In this document: positions 1 through 7,389 of the stretch, in pieces
Numbering within the stretch: the stretch's first letter is position 1
Layout: the number at the start of each line of letters is the position of its first letter
NCBI GenBank assembly: GCA_041485905.1
Contig: JBGPKK010000135.1
Span: forward strand, 1-12,735
Length of the DNA: 12,735 nucleotides
Source of the DNA: JAHFUI01 sp041485905
Lineage (GTDB): Bacteria; Acidobacteriota; Vicinamibacteria; Vicinamibacterales; CAVVIG01
Direction: 5' to 3'
Translations under genes and position numbers: made by a program
The notes under the pieces: generated by a model
Databases searched by the model: none
What the model was told of the DNA's origin: nothing
What the model saw: only the letters and a program-made list of their open reading frames with translations

Positions 1-4
1 ATTC

Positions 5-166
5 TTAAGGGTTTTCTCGGCGGTCGCGCAGGAGGTCCACCGCCGCGCGTTCCTCGTCGGCGATTTGTCCCACCAGCGCCGCCATTTCCGAGTAGAGCGC
101 CCGCGCGGCATCCTTCGTCAGCCGGCACTCGCTCGCCAGCTGGTCATGACAAGTCCCTTCGGTCAT
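5..166 (-). CDS. possible small protein, 53 residues, unknown function
   Basis: An ATG-initiated frame of 53 codons ends in TAA a few bases from the window edge. The predicted peptide starts MTEGTCHDQLASE and ends LLRDRRENP. Its middle and end are rich in Ala, Glu, Leu and Arg and could form one amphipathic helix (about residues 17-48). There is no convincing Shine-Dalgarno (only an AGG about 8 nt upstream) and I recognise no family. It lies downstream of malate synthase on the same strand, about 225 nt past that gene's stop, so it could be a separate small gene or chance coding in GC-rich DNA. The sensible charge pattern is the only support. Confidence 0.35.
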   Translation of the reverse strand: MTEGTCHDQLASECRLTKDAARALYSEMAALVGQIADEERAAVDLLRDRRENP

Positions 167-314
167 GCCAATGCCTGCACGCCCCGCATGCCCGCACCGG
201 CCCGAATGGGACGACCAAACTCACACTGATCCGAAAGGGACGTGCCCTCCTTTGCTCCTCTGGTGTGCCCGGGGGTGGCAGGCGTCAGGAGTTGGGCGGG
301 GGATCGGCCGCCGC

Positions 315-338
315 CGGAAACACTACCCGGTGTTTCCG
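315..338 (-). terminator. hairpin downstream of malate synthase, possible terminator
   Basis: A 9-bp perfect inverted repeat (CGGAAACAC / GTGTTTCCG) surrounds a 6-nt loop, about 50 nt beyond the malate synthase stop. No T-run follows on the minus strand, so it is not a canonical intrinsic terminator. It could be a transcript-end stabiliser or a Rho-independent-like structure of a high-GC organism. A second, smaller GGCCG/CGGCC hairpin lies at 360-373, closer to the stop. The rest of 167-390 shows nothing I can support as a gene. Confidence 0.35.
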
Positions 339-390
339 CCGGTTCGCAAGAGGAATGTTGGCCGCTCGCGGCCGGGTCGGCTGACGCGGC

Positions 391-2280
391 TCAGACGGCG
401 GAGAAATCCAGGTTCTCGGTGATCCGTGTTCCGTCCCTGCGAAACGCCTCGGTGAGCAGGCGAATTCGTCGTGTCGCTTCCGCGAGGTCGTCGTTGTCGA
501 GATTGATGTTGAGCAGGTCGACGTACCACGGCAGCTTGACGTCTTCGACCACGTAGGTCTCGACAATCTCTCGCGCGATCGGCAGCGTCGTGTGCTTCGA
601 GTTGTCGTGAACGTCCCGGTTGCCCGCCTTCTGGAGTTTTTCGTACTCCTCCTTCAGCAGCCGCACGAACAGCTCGCGCGTGAACCGATCGCCGGCCTTC
701 ACGCCGGTAGGCGCATCGTCCTCCGTGAGGGCCGCCTTCTTGTGCAGCCATTCCCACAGGATGCTCAAGCGGATTTCGCCCGTCGCCATGTCTTCCATCA
801 AATACAGCACGTCGTCGTTGCCGAAGAAGTCGGCCGGTTTGAGCGCCGCGGCCTGCAGCCCCTGTCCGAACGCATTGCCGTACTGCAGGGCGACGCTGAG
901 CAGATCGCGCGCGCCGCGAATCGTGCGGACCGCAGCCTCGAGCAGCACCAGAGCGTCGGCGTCGGCCTGCGTGTAGGTCAACGCCGGAAACGGCCGGCCG
1001 AGCTGATTGGCCTGGCCGACCTTTTCCCACACGGGCCGGACGATGTGCACCATCTTCCAGTGCGCGACCCACTTGCCGCTCGCGCCCTCATGCCGCTCGC
1101 GCTCGGCGCCCGCCACCGCGCGCTTCATGCTGCTCGACACGCCGGCTTCGGATCCGACCGGGATGTTCGGCTCCATCCCACCCTGCCACAGCGTGAACTG
1201 ACCGAGCTGGTCCGGTGTGCTGCAGGCTCGCCGGACGCGGTCCTCGTAGATGCGCATGTACCCGTAGGTCATCGTGATCGTGTCGATGTTCGGGTTGATG
1301 AACTCCCCGTCCCACGCCATCGCATCGGACACGCTGTTGATGTAGTCCCATCGGCCGGTGTCGAAGCCGATGAAATGCGGGCCGAGCGCCGCGCGTATCT
1401 CCATCAACTGAAAGCACGCCTCGAGTTGCTCGACGAGCACGTAGACCTTGGTCGTGCCGACGTCGAGACCGAGATGCTGCTCAAGCGCCGCGAGGATGTC
1501 GTTCCACAACGCCGCCTCTTCGGCGGTCTGGATCTTCGGCAGGTAGAGCGCCAGCGACGAGCCGGCGCTGCCGAGCTGCTCGTGGTTGTTGACGATGAAC
1601 AGCGTCGCGTCGACGATGGAGGCCGAGAAGCTGGCGCCGCCGGCGTGGCGCACGTGCCGGTCGTCGAGGTGCAGGCCGCGCGGACGAAAGATCTTCGTGG
1701 TGAAGTCGAGCTGCTTCTTCCAGTCGCTGATGGTCGGCCGCCCCAGGAAGCTCAGCGCCCACCGGTTCATCTCGGCGGCGACCTCCTCCGCCACCTTCAT
1801 GAACAGCGGGTCGCGCCGAATGGCGACCTTCAGGTTGCGCTGGTTGTCGAGCGACATCGTGGACACCTGTCCCAGCGCGTCTTCGCCGTCGAACATCCAC
1901 CCGTCCGCACCCGACAGCAGCGCATACGCGATGTTGCGGATGCTGGTTTGGGTCGGTGTGTTCGGCCGTGCGGCCGGGCCGGTGCCCTGGATCCATTGCC
2001 GCTGAAGATCGGCCGGAATCCCGCTGCCGACGAAGGCGCCATCGCGGGCGTCCTGGACTTTGACGCGGGTTCGCGGGATGTAGGACTCCGCGTCGAGGAA
2101 CTCGATCCGGTGCTTCTTTCGCGCGCGCGCCGTTCGCCGGTTGATCCGGGCGGACATCACGGCTTTTCGGTCGTCATCCAGTGGAGCGAGCTCCTCGAGA
2201 GCGGTCACGGCCTCCGGCGTGAGGACGTCTTTGTACGCGGCCTGCAGATTGCCGCGAATCTCCAGCCTTCGCGAAGTCAT
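391..2280 (-). CDS. aceB: malate synthase A
   Basis: Condenses glyoxylate with acetyl-CoA to malate in the cytoplasm (glyoxylate shunt or assimilation of C2 acids). The 629-residue product matches the malate synthase A fold. RPRGLHL is at 199-205, with the substrate-binding Arg at 201. The metal-ligand Glu is in LVEQLEACFQ (Glu284) and the metal-ligand Asp in GRWDYI (Asp312). GGM is at 367-369. LMEDMATGEI is at 494-503, with the expected catalytic-base Asp at 497. Key residues are intact. It is longer than the roughly 530-residue E. coli AceB; extra length lies in the N-terminus, in the segment after GRWDYI and near the C-terminus. The ATG at 2280 is preceded by AAGGTGA at suitable spacing. 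It sits 41 nt behind the OFA-type transporter gene, probably as the second gene of one operon. No isocitrate lyase is visible, which fits glyoxylate arriving from another source. Residue roles are from family knowledge; the motifs are seen. Confidence 0.95.
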   Translation of the reverse strand: MTSRRLEIRGNLQAAYKDVLTPEAVTALEELAPLDDDRKAVMSARINRRTARARKKHRIEFLDAESYIPRTRVKVQDARDGAFVGSGIPADLQRQWIQGTGPAARPNTPTQTSIRNIAYALLSGADGWMFDGEDALGQVSTMSLDNQRNLKVAIRRDPLFMKVAEEVAAEMNRWALSFLGRPTISDWKKQLDFTTKIFRPRGLHLDDRHVRHAGGASFSASIVDATLFIVNNHEQLGSAGSSLALYLPKIQTAEEAALWNDILAALEQHLGLDVGTTKVYVLVEQLEACFQLMEIRAALGPHFIGFDTGRWDYINSVSDAMAWDGEFINPNIDTITMTYGYMRIYEDRVRRACSTPDQLGQFTLWQGGMEPNIPVGSEAGVSSSMKRAVAGAERERHEGASGKWVAHWKMVHIVRPVWEKVGQANQLGRPFPALTYTQADADALVLLEAAVRTIRGARDLLSVALQYGNAFGQGLQAAALKPADFFGNDDVLYLMEDMATGEIRLSILWEWLHKKAALTEDDAPTGVKAGDRFTRELFVRLLKEEYEKLQKAGNRDVHDNSKHTTLPIAREIVETYVVEDVKLPWYVDLLNINLDNDDLAEATRRIRLLTEAFRRDGTRITENLDFSAV

Positions 2281-2321
2281 CGGTCACCTTGAGGGCCGGC
2301 ACATCGCCGGCAGCTGCGCGA

Positions 2322-3563
2322 CTACTTAGCCGGCACGGCGGACGCGAGGTTGACGGCTCTCGCCGAGGTGGCCGAGGCCCGGAGCCCGTAGGCGATCGCG
2401 GCCGCCATGAGCGCCATCAGCGCGCTGCCGTAAAAGCCCACCGACCAGCTGCCGAAATGTTCGTAGAGCAAGGCGCCAGCGAAGGGGCCGATGATCGACG
2501 CGACGCCTTTCGCCGTGTAGAGGACCGCGTAGTTCGACGTCGCATCGCGCGTGCCGAAGTAGTCGGCCACCGTGGCGGGGAAGAGCGAATAGATTTCGCC
2601 CCAGGTGAAGTAGACGAGCACCAGCGTGACGGCGAACCAGCCGCCTGAAATCTGTCCAGGACCGAGCACGAGCAGCAGGCAGAATGCCTGCAGCACGAAC
2701 GCGATCACCATGGCGTTTTCGCGGCCGGTCTTGTCGGAGGCCCAGCCCCAGAAAATCCGGCTCGCGCCGTTGGCCAGCGGGCTGAGCGAGGCGGCCAGCG
2801 TCAGCGCCGCGGCCGTGTAGCCCCAGGAGTCGGCGATCGGACCGGCGTTGGCCGTGACGAGCAGGCCGCCGGTCGCCATCAACACGAACGCCACGTACAT
2901 CATGTAGAACTGCGGCGTGCGCAGCATTTCCGCCGTCGTGAAATGCCGCGTGCCCAGCTGCATCGAACCGCCGGCGGCTGGTGTCGCGGCGGCCTCGGGC
3001 TCGGCCGGCGGATGCCGCAGGAACTGCGCGACGAGGACGATCACCAGACCCTGAAAGATGCCGGTCGAGATGAACGCCGCCTGATACCCACGCGACTGAA
3101 TCGTGGACGAGATGATCGGGATGAACAGCGCCGTGCCGCCGCCGAATCCTGCGGCGATGACGCCGGACGCCAGTCCGCGGCGGTTCTTGAACCATTTCAG
3201 GGCCGAGCCGATCGACCCGCTGTACACGAACGCCGCGCCGATCCCCGCCGCGCAGTACAGCGCATAGAGCATCCGCAGCGAGGTGGCGTACCCCAGACCG
3301 GCCCAACCGAGACCGCACAACACCCCGGCTGCGCTGATGAACCACCGGGGGCCCAGGCGGTCGATGAGCCAGCCGTCGAGCGGCTGCACCCACGTTTGAA
3401 AGATGATGAACAGCGTGAACGCGAGAGAAATATCGGAGACTTTCCACCCTGTGGCCGCTTGCATCGGCTTGACGAACAGCGTCCAGGAGTACTGCAGATT
3501 GGCGATCATGATCATCGCCACCAACGACGCGCCGAGCTGGAACCAGCGATTGTGCAACCGCAT
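2322..3563 (-). CDS. MFS transporter, oxalate/formate antiporter (OFA) family
   Basis: A 413-residue inner-membrane protein with about 12 hydrophobic segments and a central soluble loop (about 183-210), close in length to OxlT of Oxalobacter (418). Family marks include YSWTLFVKP in helix 1 (25-33), the cytoplasmic loop DRLGPRW after helix 2 (68-74), and the second-half loop GWASDKTGRENAM (273-285). Two membrane-embedded basic residues line up with those essential for oxalate in OxlT: Arg269 (NGASRIFWG) for Arg272 and Lys352 (YTAKGVAS) for Lys355, each offset by three. This supports a small dicarboxylate or monocarboxylate such as oxalate, formate, glyoxylate or glycolate; the exact substrate is inference. 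The ATG at 3563 has a strong GGGAGG six bases upstream. It is the first gene of a likely operon with malate synthase, and it is divergent from the ECF sigma gene. Confidence 0.88.
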   Translation of the reverse strand: MRLHNRWFQLGASLVAMIMIANLQYSWTLFVKPMQAATGWKVSDISLAFTLFIIFQTWVQPLDGWLIDRLGPRWFISAAGVLCGLGWAGLGYATSLRMLYALYCAAGIGAAFVYSGSIGSALKWFKNRRGLASGVIAAGFGGGTALFIPIISSTIQSRGYQAAFISTGIFQGLVIVLVAQFLRHPPAEPEAAATPAAGGSMQLGTRHFTTAEMLRTPQFYMMYVAFVLMATGGLLVTANAGPIADSWGYTAAALTLAASLSPLANGASRIFWGWASDKTGRENAMVIAFVLQAFCLLLVLGPGQISGGWFAVTLVLVYFTWGEIYSLFPATVADYFGTRDATSNYAVLYTAKGVASIIGPFAGALLYEHFGSWSVGFYGSALMALMAAAIAYGLRASATSARAVNLASAVPAK

Positions 3564-3734
3564 CGCCCGCCTCCCGGACCCGAAGGAACCCGAAACGAGC
3601 GCGTAGTCTAGCCGATCTCTCGTGTTGGTTTCACGATTTCGTGGGCGTACGTAGTGTCCGCCTTCAGGCGGACCTGCTCAGATCCGGCGGTTGCGAGCTT
3701 TGGCCTCGCGGAACGTTAATACTTCCTAGAAGCC
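3564..3734. promoter_or_regulatory. divergent intergenic region between transporter and ECF sigma gene
   Basis: This 171-bp region must hold the promoters for the minus-strand transporter operon and the plus-strand sigma-factor cassette. It contains one copy of the REP-like palindrome (3646-3673). Just before the sigma gene is an AT-richer patch with TTAATA (3716-3721) as a weak -10 candidate. A GGAAC at 3710-3714 resembles an ECF -35 element, but it lies too close to the ATG at 3735 to serve the annotated start. I cannot assign promoters with confidence. Confidence 0.35.
3646..3673 (+). repeat. REP-like 28-bp palindromic element, copy 1 (intergenic)
   Basis: A leading CGTACGTAGT is followed by a perfect 7-bp stem, GTCCGCC / GGCGGAC, around the loop TTCA. 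A second copy lies on the minus strand at 9091-9118 with the same layout, the same loop and 24 of 28 identical positions. Two of the four differences are a matched C/G swap within the stem, so pairing is preserved. It is absent from the flanking genes and sits in the transporter/sigma intergenic gap. Seen directly; the dispersed REP-like nature beyond two copies is inference. Confidence 0.75.
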
Positions 3735-4220
3735 ATGGGGCGCAGTCCGAGTGAGCTCTTTGATCGCTACCACAGGACGGTGTTCCGGTACCTCTGTCGG
3801 CTCGGGAGCCGAAGAGACGTCGCCGAGGATCTCACGCAGGATGTGTTCGTGCGCGCCATTCAGGCGCTCGGCAGCTATCGCGACGAAGAACGCGAGCTTC
3901 CCTGGCTGATGCGCATTGCGCGCAACCGCTGGATCGATCACATCCGCTCGGCGTCAACCCGCGGGCAGTCCGTCGAGGTGGACGAGACGGGCTCGGCCCC
4001 ACCGCAGCAGTTGATCAACCTCGGCCTTCGGGAAGCGCTCGGGACTCTCGACGCGCTGGATCGCGATGTCTTCCTGCTTCGTGAGGTGGCTGGTCTCGGT
4101 TACATCGAGATTGCGGAGGTCTGCAGTCTGACGCCGGATGCCGTCCGTTCGCGGATCCATCGTGCGCGATGTGCGCTGCGCCTGCAGCTGTTGTGTCCAA
4201 TGGGTCGATCGCCTGTCTGA
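3735..4220 (+). CDS. ECF (sigma-70 family) RNA polymerase sigma factor
   Basis: A 161-residue alternative sigma factor that would direct RNA polymerase to a small stress or envelope regulon. Sigma region 2 spans about residues 6-72: FDRYHRTVFRYLCRL, then the region 2.2 core DVAEDLTQDVFVRAI and the 2.3/2.4 segment LPWLMRIARNRWIDHIR. Region 4 spans about 100-152, with the helix-turn-helix GYIEIAEVCSLTPDAVRSRIHRAR. Sigma regions 1 and 3 are missing, as expected for ECF factors. The ATG at 3735 is chosen because homology begins within ten codons; the upstream AGAAG is a modest ribosome site. The stop lies 8 nt before an anti-sigma gene, the usual sigma/anti-sigma pairing, so activity is probably held off by that membrane partner. 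Confidence 0.93.
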   Translation: MGRSPSELFDRYHRTVFRYLCRLGSRRDVAEDLTQDVFVRAIQALGSYRDEERELPWLMRIARNRWIDHIRSASTRGQSVEVDETGSAPPQQLINLGLREALGTLDALDRDVFLLREVAGLGYIEIAEVCSLTPDAVRSRIHRARCALRLQLLCPMGRSPV

Positions 4221-4228
4221 GGTGCGCC

Positions 4229-4609
4229 ATGAACGACGTGTTTGAAGTGCTCTCTGCGCTGCTCGATGGGGAAGACGTCGACATCGAGCGGTTGATGGGC
4301 GTGCTTGCGACCGCGGACGGCCGCGACGCGCTCGCCGACTTTCTGCGCACGCGGCAAGTCGTCCGCGCCGACGATGCGGATCCGCATCCGGAATTCGTGG
4401 CGCGTCTCCGGTCGAGTCTGGTCCCGCGGCGACCAGGCCTTGTTCGGCCGGCGCTGGCGGCGGCGGCTGTCCTCGTGCTCGCGTTTCTCGGCGGGTGGTG
4501 GATGGGCGTGCATCGGGATGCGGCACGGGCTCCGGGGGCCGCGTCGCCGCCGGCGGTGACGCGAACGCTGACCTTCGAGCGCAACGTCGACTGGCACGAC
4601 GTCCCGTAA
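4229..4609 (+). CDS. membrane-anchored anti-sigma factor (RseA-like)
   Basis: A 126-residue protein with one transmembrane helix (about 74-94, PALAAAAVLVLAFLGGWWMG) and an N-terminal cytoplasmic domain. VLSALLDGEDVDIERLM (7-23) followed by DALADFLRTRQVVR resembles the sigma-binding domain of RseA-type anti-sigma factors. No HxxxCxxC zinc motif is present. The short periplasmic tail ends in FERNVDWHDVP. It likely sequesters the ECF factor encoded 8 nt upstream until a signal triggers release or proteolysis. The ATG at 4229, with GAGGTG just upstream, is preferred over the in-frame ATG at 4169, which lies inside the sigma gene. Identification rests on architecture and context, with weak sequence similarity. 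Confidence 0.78.
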   Translation: MNDVFEVLSALLDGEDVDIERLMGVLATADGRDALADFLRTRQVVRADDADPHPEFVARLRSSLVPRRPGLVRPALAAAAVLVLAFLGGWWMGVHRDAARAPGAASPPAVTRTLTFERNVDWHDVP

Positions 4610-4629
4610 AGAAGATCGAGGAGATGATC

Positions 4630-5631
4630 ATGGGAAGCAAAGCAGTCGTAGCTGGATTGGTCGCCGCAGCCGCCACGGGTCTTTCCATCGGCGCGGCTCA
4701 GGTCCCGCCAGCCTCCGCGAGCCGGACGGTTGTGACCGTCCGGTTGCGCGTGTCCGGGACGTCCACGGTCGCCCCTTCCGGGTGGTGGGCCGAGTCAGTG
4801 GAGCACCTGCGCGCGGGCGAGTCGGGCCGCGTCTCTGTGAACGCCGGCAAGATCGGAGCGCAATCCCTGTGCGGTGGCATCGGCGCAGGCGCGTCGTCTT
4901 CCGATGCCGCGCACGCCTGGACGGCCGACATTGTGCTGATATCAGCGTCCATCGATCGAATCGGCGTTCGCGTGAGCTGGAGGCGATTCGATGGTGGTGC
5001 CGCTGTGGCGGGCGACACTCGTGAGCTGGTGCTCGCCGAGCAGACACGATATCCGCTCGACTTCCTCAGCGTGAGCGAGCCTGACCGAGGGGGGTGTGGT
5101 GCGGCGAGCGCGTCGGTCGAGATCTCGGCGGATGTTGCGGAGCCTGCGTCGCTTGCAGAAACGATTCTCGACTATGAGATCTGGCGCGTGCACGAAGACG
5201 GCCGAGGAGGTCGTTGGAGTGAACGGACGCTGGCCTCTGCGCGCCAGGGCGAGCAGGCAGAATTCTGGTTCACGCCGGTGACGTGGCCGCTGCCGTCCGG
5301 ATGCGACGTCGCCGTCAAAGTGTCGGGTGAGATTCGCGGGCGTCTGCGCGACGATGGGACCATTGAAATGGCAGTAAGTCCTTCGCGACGGCTGGAACAC
5401 ACCGTGCCAGCGATACGGTTTCCCGATCGGCGCGCCGGTTCCGAGACCGGGAAAAAGGTTGTGGACGTTGGTCCGGGACAATCCGTCAGGTTCGTGCTCC
5501 CCTCAGCGACAGGCTCGTCGGGGTTGCCGTGCGGCGATCCGCAGGCGCCGGCATTGCGCGTTGATTGGGCGGCGCTGCTCGCGAACCATCAGACGTCGAT
5601 CATCGTACGCCCGTCCGTTCGCCGCCAATGA
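4630..5631 (+). CDS. predicted exported protein of unknown function, third gene of ECF cassette
   Basis: A 333-residue protein with an N-terminal signal peptide: Lys4, then a hydrophobic stretch at about 5-22 and a likely cut after GAA (residue 23). The mature part looks beta-rich, with alternating hydrophobic stretches such as TVVTVRLRVSG, VRVSWRRF and VKVSGEIRGRL. It has four Cys (81, 156, 225, 301) that could make two disulfides in the periplasm. I recognise no named domain. The ATG at 4630 has GAGGAG six bases upstream; the ATG at 4624 abuts that site and is unlikely. It starts 20 nt after the anti-sigma gene, so it is probably co-transcribed. It may be the envelope protein the sigma/anti-sigma pair monitors or controls, which is inference only. 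It ends 3 nt from the convergent small ORF. Confidence 0.8.
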   Translation: MGSKAVVAGLVAAAATGLSIGAAQVPPASASRTVVTVRLRVSGTSTVAPSGWWAESVEHLRAGESGRVSVNAGKIGAQSLCGGIGAGASSSDAAHAWTADIVLISASIDRIGVRVSWRRFDGGAAVAGDTRELVLAEQTRYPLDFLSVSEPDRGGCGAASASVEISADVAEPASLAETILDYEIWRVHEDGRGGRWSERTLASARQGEQAEFWFTPVTWPLPSGCDVAVKVSGEIRGRLRDDGTIEMAVSPSRRLEHTVPAIRFPDRRAGSETGKKVVDVGPGQSVRFVLPSATGSSGLPCGDPQAPALRVDWAALLANHQTSIIVRPSVRRQ

Positions 5632-5634
5632 ACG

Positions 5635-5760
5635 TCACAAGCGAGGGCCGATTGTTTCGGCCGCCTCTTTCGACGTGATGACGGCATGCACCTCAAAGTC
5701 CACGATGTCACTCCAATTCGCCATCCACTGATCCAAGAGTGCGCGATTGTCTGTTTCCAT
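5635..5760 (-). CDS. small protein, 41 residues, unknown function
   Basis: An ATG-initiated 41-codon frame beginning METDNRALLDQWMANW, with SDIVDFEV in the middle, and ending in TGA. It starts 7 nt after the stop of the 274-residue gene at 5768-6592 and ends 3 nt from the convergent exported-protein gene, so it fills the gap exactly. Composition is protein-like: acidic N-terminal half, two Trp, and a plausible helix then strand. The ribosome site is weak (GGAA just upstream), so translation may depend on coupling. No family is recognised. It would be the last gene of the regulator operon. Confidence 0.5.
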   Translation of the reverse strand: METDNRALLDQWMANWSDIVDFEVHAVITSKEAAETIGPRL

Positions 5761-5767
5761 ATTTCCG

Positions 5768-6592
5768 CTACCGCCCAGGATCCAGATCTCTCAGGACGAC
5801 GAGCAGAACCTGACGGGCGAGCTGTGCCTCGCGTTCGGAAATCGGGACGTCCGAGCGGAGATCGCCGTCGGCCGTGGTGAGATCGCGGTACGCACGCGCC
5901 ACGGGAGGCAGGCGGGCGCAGCCGCCACGAATGAGCCCCGCGCGTTCGGCGGATGCGATGCGCGCGTCGAACGACCAATCGGAGATCGTCCCGTGATTCC
6001 CCAGCCTCCAGCCACCAGCCTCCAGCCTCGGGTCTCCCGCCTCCAGCGAGCCCCCAGCCCCCAGCCCCCAGCCTCCAGCCTCCAGCGCATCGGTGATGAC
6101 CGCTTCGAGCACGCTGCATGACAGGGTCAACGCCTGTCGAAAATCGCCGCTCTCGAACGCGCCGCGGCTGTCCGCGAACGCCTGCTCGATGATGGGACGA
6201 AGCTCGGCGTTGTGCACGAACTCGAACCGGCGCTTTGGCGGCGCGCCCTCGGACGATCTGGCGGTGGCGATCTCGCCCTCATCCATGCGGGACAGCGACG
6301 CGACCGCCCGCCCGAGCACGTCAACGAGCCGGTCGACGATCTCGGCCACGTCCGCTTCGTCGACGACCCGGCCGGCGCCGGAGCGGATGAGGAAGGCCTC
6401 GCTGAACGCCACGGCGAGCCAGTGCGCCTTGCTGCCGCCGGACAACTGGTGAATCAGCGCCCCACAGTCCCGCTGCCAGATGCGGGTCGACGCCAGCGTC
6501 GATCCATCCGCGGGGTCGGTCGTGAGAGGTGCGCGAAGCTCGCGTCCGCGGCGGATGAGGCGATCGAGGTGGGTCAGATATGAGGTGGTCAA
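5768..6592 (-). CDS. uncharacterised helical protein with in-frame heptamer-repeat insert
   Basis: A 274-residue soluble protein of unknown function, predicted mostly helical. The N-terminal half (1-125) includes STRIWQRDCGALIHQLSGG and a long helix, EADVAEIVDRLVDVLGRAV. The C-terminal half has FVHNAELRPIIEQAFADS, then ALTLSCSVLEAVITDAL and SFDARIASAERAGLIR. The second part vaguely recalls HEPN-type helical domains, but the catalytic RxxxxH pattern is not evident, so I do not assign it. About residues 168-198 are a Gly/Leu/Trp-rich stretch made by a DNA heptamer array (6001-6087) that separates two helical segments. The start is TTG, overlapping the regulator's stop as TTGA, with GGAAG directly before it; translational coupling to the regulator is likely. 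Confidence 0.75.
   Translation of the reverse strand: MTTSYLTHLDRLIRRGRELRAPLTTDPADGSTLASTRIWQRDCGALIHQLSGGSKAHWLAVAFSEAFLIRSGAGRVVDEADVAEIVDRLVDVLGRAVASLSRMDEGEIATARSSEGAPPKRRFEFVHNAELRPIIEQAFADSRGAFESGDFRQALTLSCSVLEAVITDALEAGGWGLGAGGSLEAGDPRLEAGGWRLGNHGTISDWSFDARIASAERAGLIRGGCARLPPVARAYRDLTTADGDLRSDVPISEREAQLARQVLLVVLRDLDPGR
6001..6087 (-). repeat. GC-rich heptamer array inside a coding gene
   Basis: On the plus strand this is a run of 7-nt units close to CCAGCCT (units at 6001, 6008, 6015, 6022, then degenerate ones at 6029 and 6036, an 8-nt unit at 6043, and further units at 6054, 6061, 6068 and 6075). It spans 87 nt, a multiple of three, so the host frame is preserved. Because three heptamers equal seven codons, the protein shows a seven-residue repeat with LEAGG recurring. 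Seen directly in the sequence. Confidence 0.85.
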
Positions 6593-7389
6593 CTTCCTGC
6601 CAGTAGGTCCGCGATCTGGTCGATGTGCTCGCGCATGGCCCGTGCCGCTAGGTCGGCGTCTCGACGGCGCAGCGCCGCGATCACCGCCTCGTGTCCTTTG
6701 ATGGATCGCTCGGGACGGCCCTTCTGCTTCAGCGCGAGCTTGCGCGACTCCACGAGCAGGTTGTTCAACGTTTCCATGATGCTCATGAGCACCCGATTGC
6801 CTGTGGCCCGCGCGAGCACGGCGTGAAAGGCCGTGTCCTCGATGATGGCCGACTGGCCGGTCTTGCGCTTCCGCCGCTGGATGTGGAGGATGCGGTCCAG
6901 TGCGGCAAGATCCTCATCCGTCACGCGCGCCGCCGCGACGCGCGCCACCGCGGGCTCGAACATGCGACGGACGTCCAGCAGCTCGGCCTGCAGATCGTGG
7001 CGATAGGTCAGGACCGACGCCAGCGGCGCGACGAGGCGGCCGACGTCCAGCTCCTGCGGAAACGTGCCCTGGCCGTGACGCGTGTCGAGCAGACCGATCG
7101 TTTCCAGCACGCGGAGGGCGTCGCGGATCGATCCCCGGCTCACGCCGAAGCGTGTGGCCAGAGCCCGCTCCGACGGCAGCGGGCGGCCGGACACAAACGT
7201 GCGGTCCAGGATCAGCCGGCGGATCCGGTCGGCGATCTCTTCGGCGATTCGTGCCTTCTTGATCGGCTGGATGAGCCGGGATTCTCGACCGCTGACCGCG
7301 CGGCGCGGGCGTGCGGTCCCGGAGGTCGCCGGAGGCTTGACACCCGGGGAGGTGAGTGACAAACTGTGCCTTCTTACTGGTCCGACCAC
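6589..7389 (-). CDS. GntR-family regulator, FadR subfamily (FCD domain)
   Basis: A 266-residue cytoplasmic DNA-binding regulator. The winged helix spans about residues 43-112, with LPSERALATRFGVSRGSIRDALRVLETIGLL as its core (71-101). The FCD effector domain follows to the end. All four expected metal/ligand positions are present: Asp185 and His189 (EDTAFH), His233 (GHEAV) and His255 (MREHID). FCD regulators typically sense small carboxylates such as lactate, pyruvate, glycolate or fatty acyl-CoA. The longest frame starts at a GTG (7389) that lies within a FadR-like palindrome. A TTG at 7362 has AAGAAGG six bases upstream and may be the true start; both precede the DNA-binding domain. It is divergent from the operon beginning at 7514, so control of that operon and of itself is likely. 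Confidence 0.9.
   Translation of the reverse strand: MVGPVRRHSLSLTSPGVKPPATSGTARPRRAVSGRESRLIQPIKKARIAEEIADRIRRLILDRTFVSGRPLPSERALATRFGVSRGSIRDALRVLETIGLLDTRHGQGTFPQELDVGRLVAPLASVLTYRHDLQAELLDVRRMFEPAVARVAAARVTDEDLAALDRILHIQRRKRKTGQSAIIEDTAFHAVLARATGNRVLMSIMETLNNLLVESRKLALKQKGRPERSIKGHEAVIAALRRRDADLAARAMREHIDQIADLLAGS

Noticed and set aside
592..2292. Long plus-strand ORF (566 codons) opposite malate synthase
   Set aside because: It is antisense to a gene with intact catalytic motifs. The translation is rich in Arg, His, Val and Leu with no domain, typical of GC-rich shadow frames.
3710..3721. Self-recognised ECF promoter (GGAAC) for the sigma gene
   Set aside because: The -35-like GGAAC lies about 20 nt before the ATG, so the transcript would start at or inside the coding sequence. 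No matching -10 was found.
5768..6592. HEPN-type toxin or abortive-infection protein
   Set aside because: The C-terminal helices are only vaguely similar and the RxxxxH catalytic motif is not seen. There is no paired nucleotidyltransferase or antitoxin.
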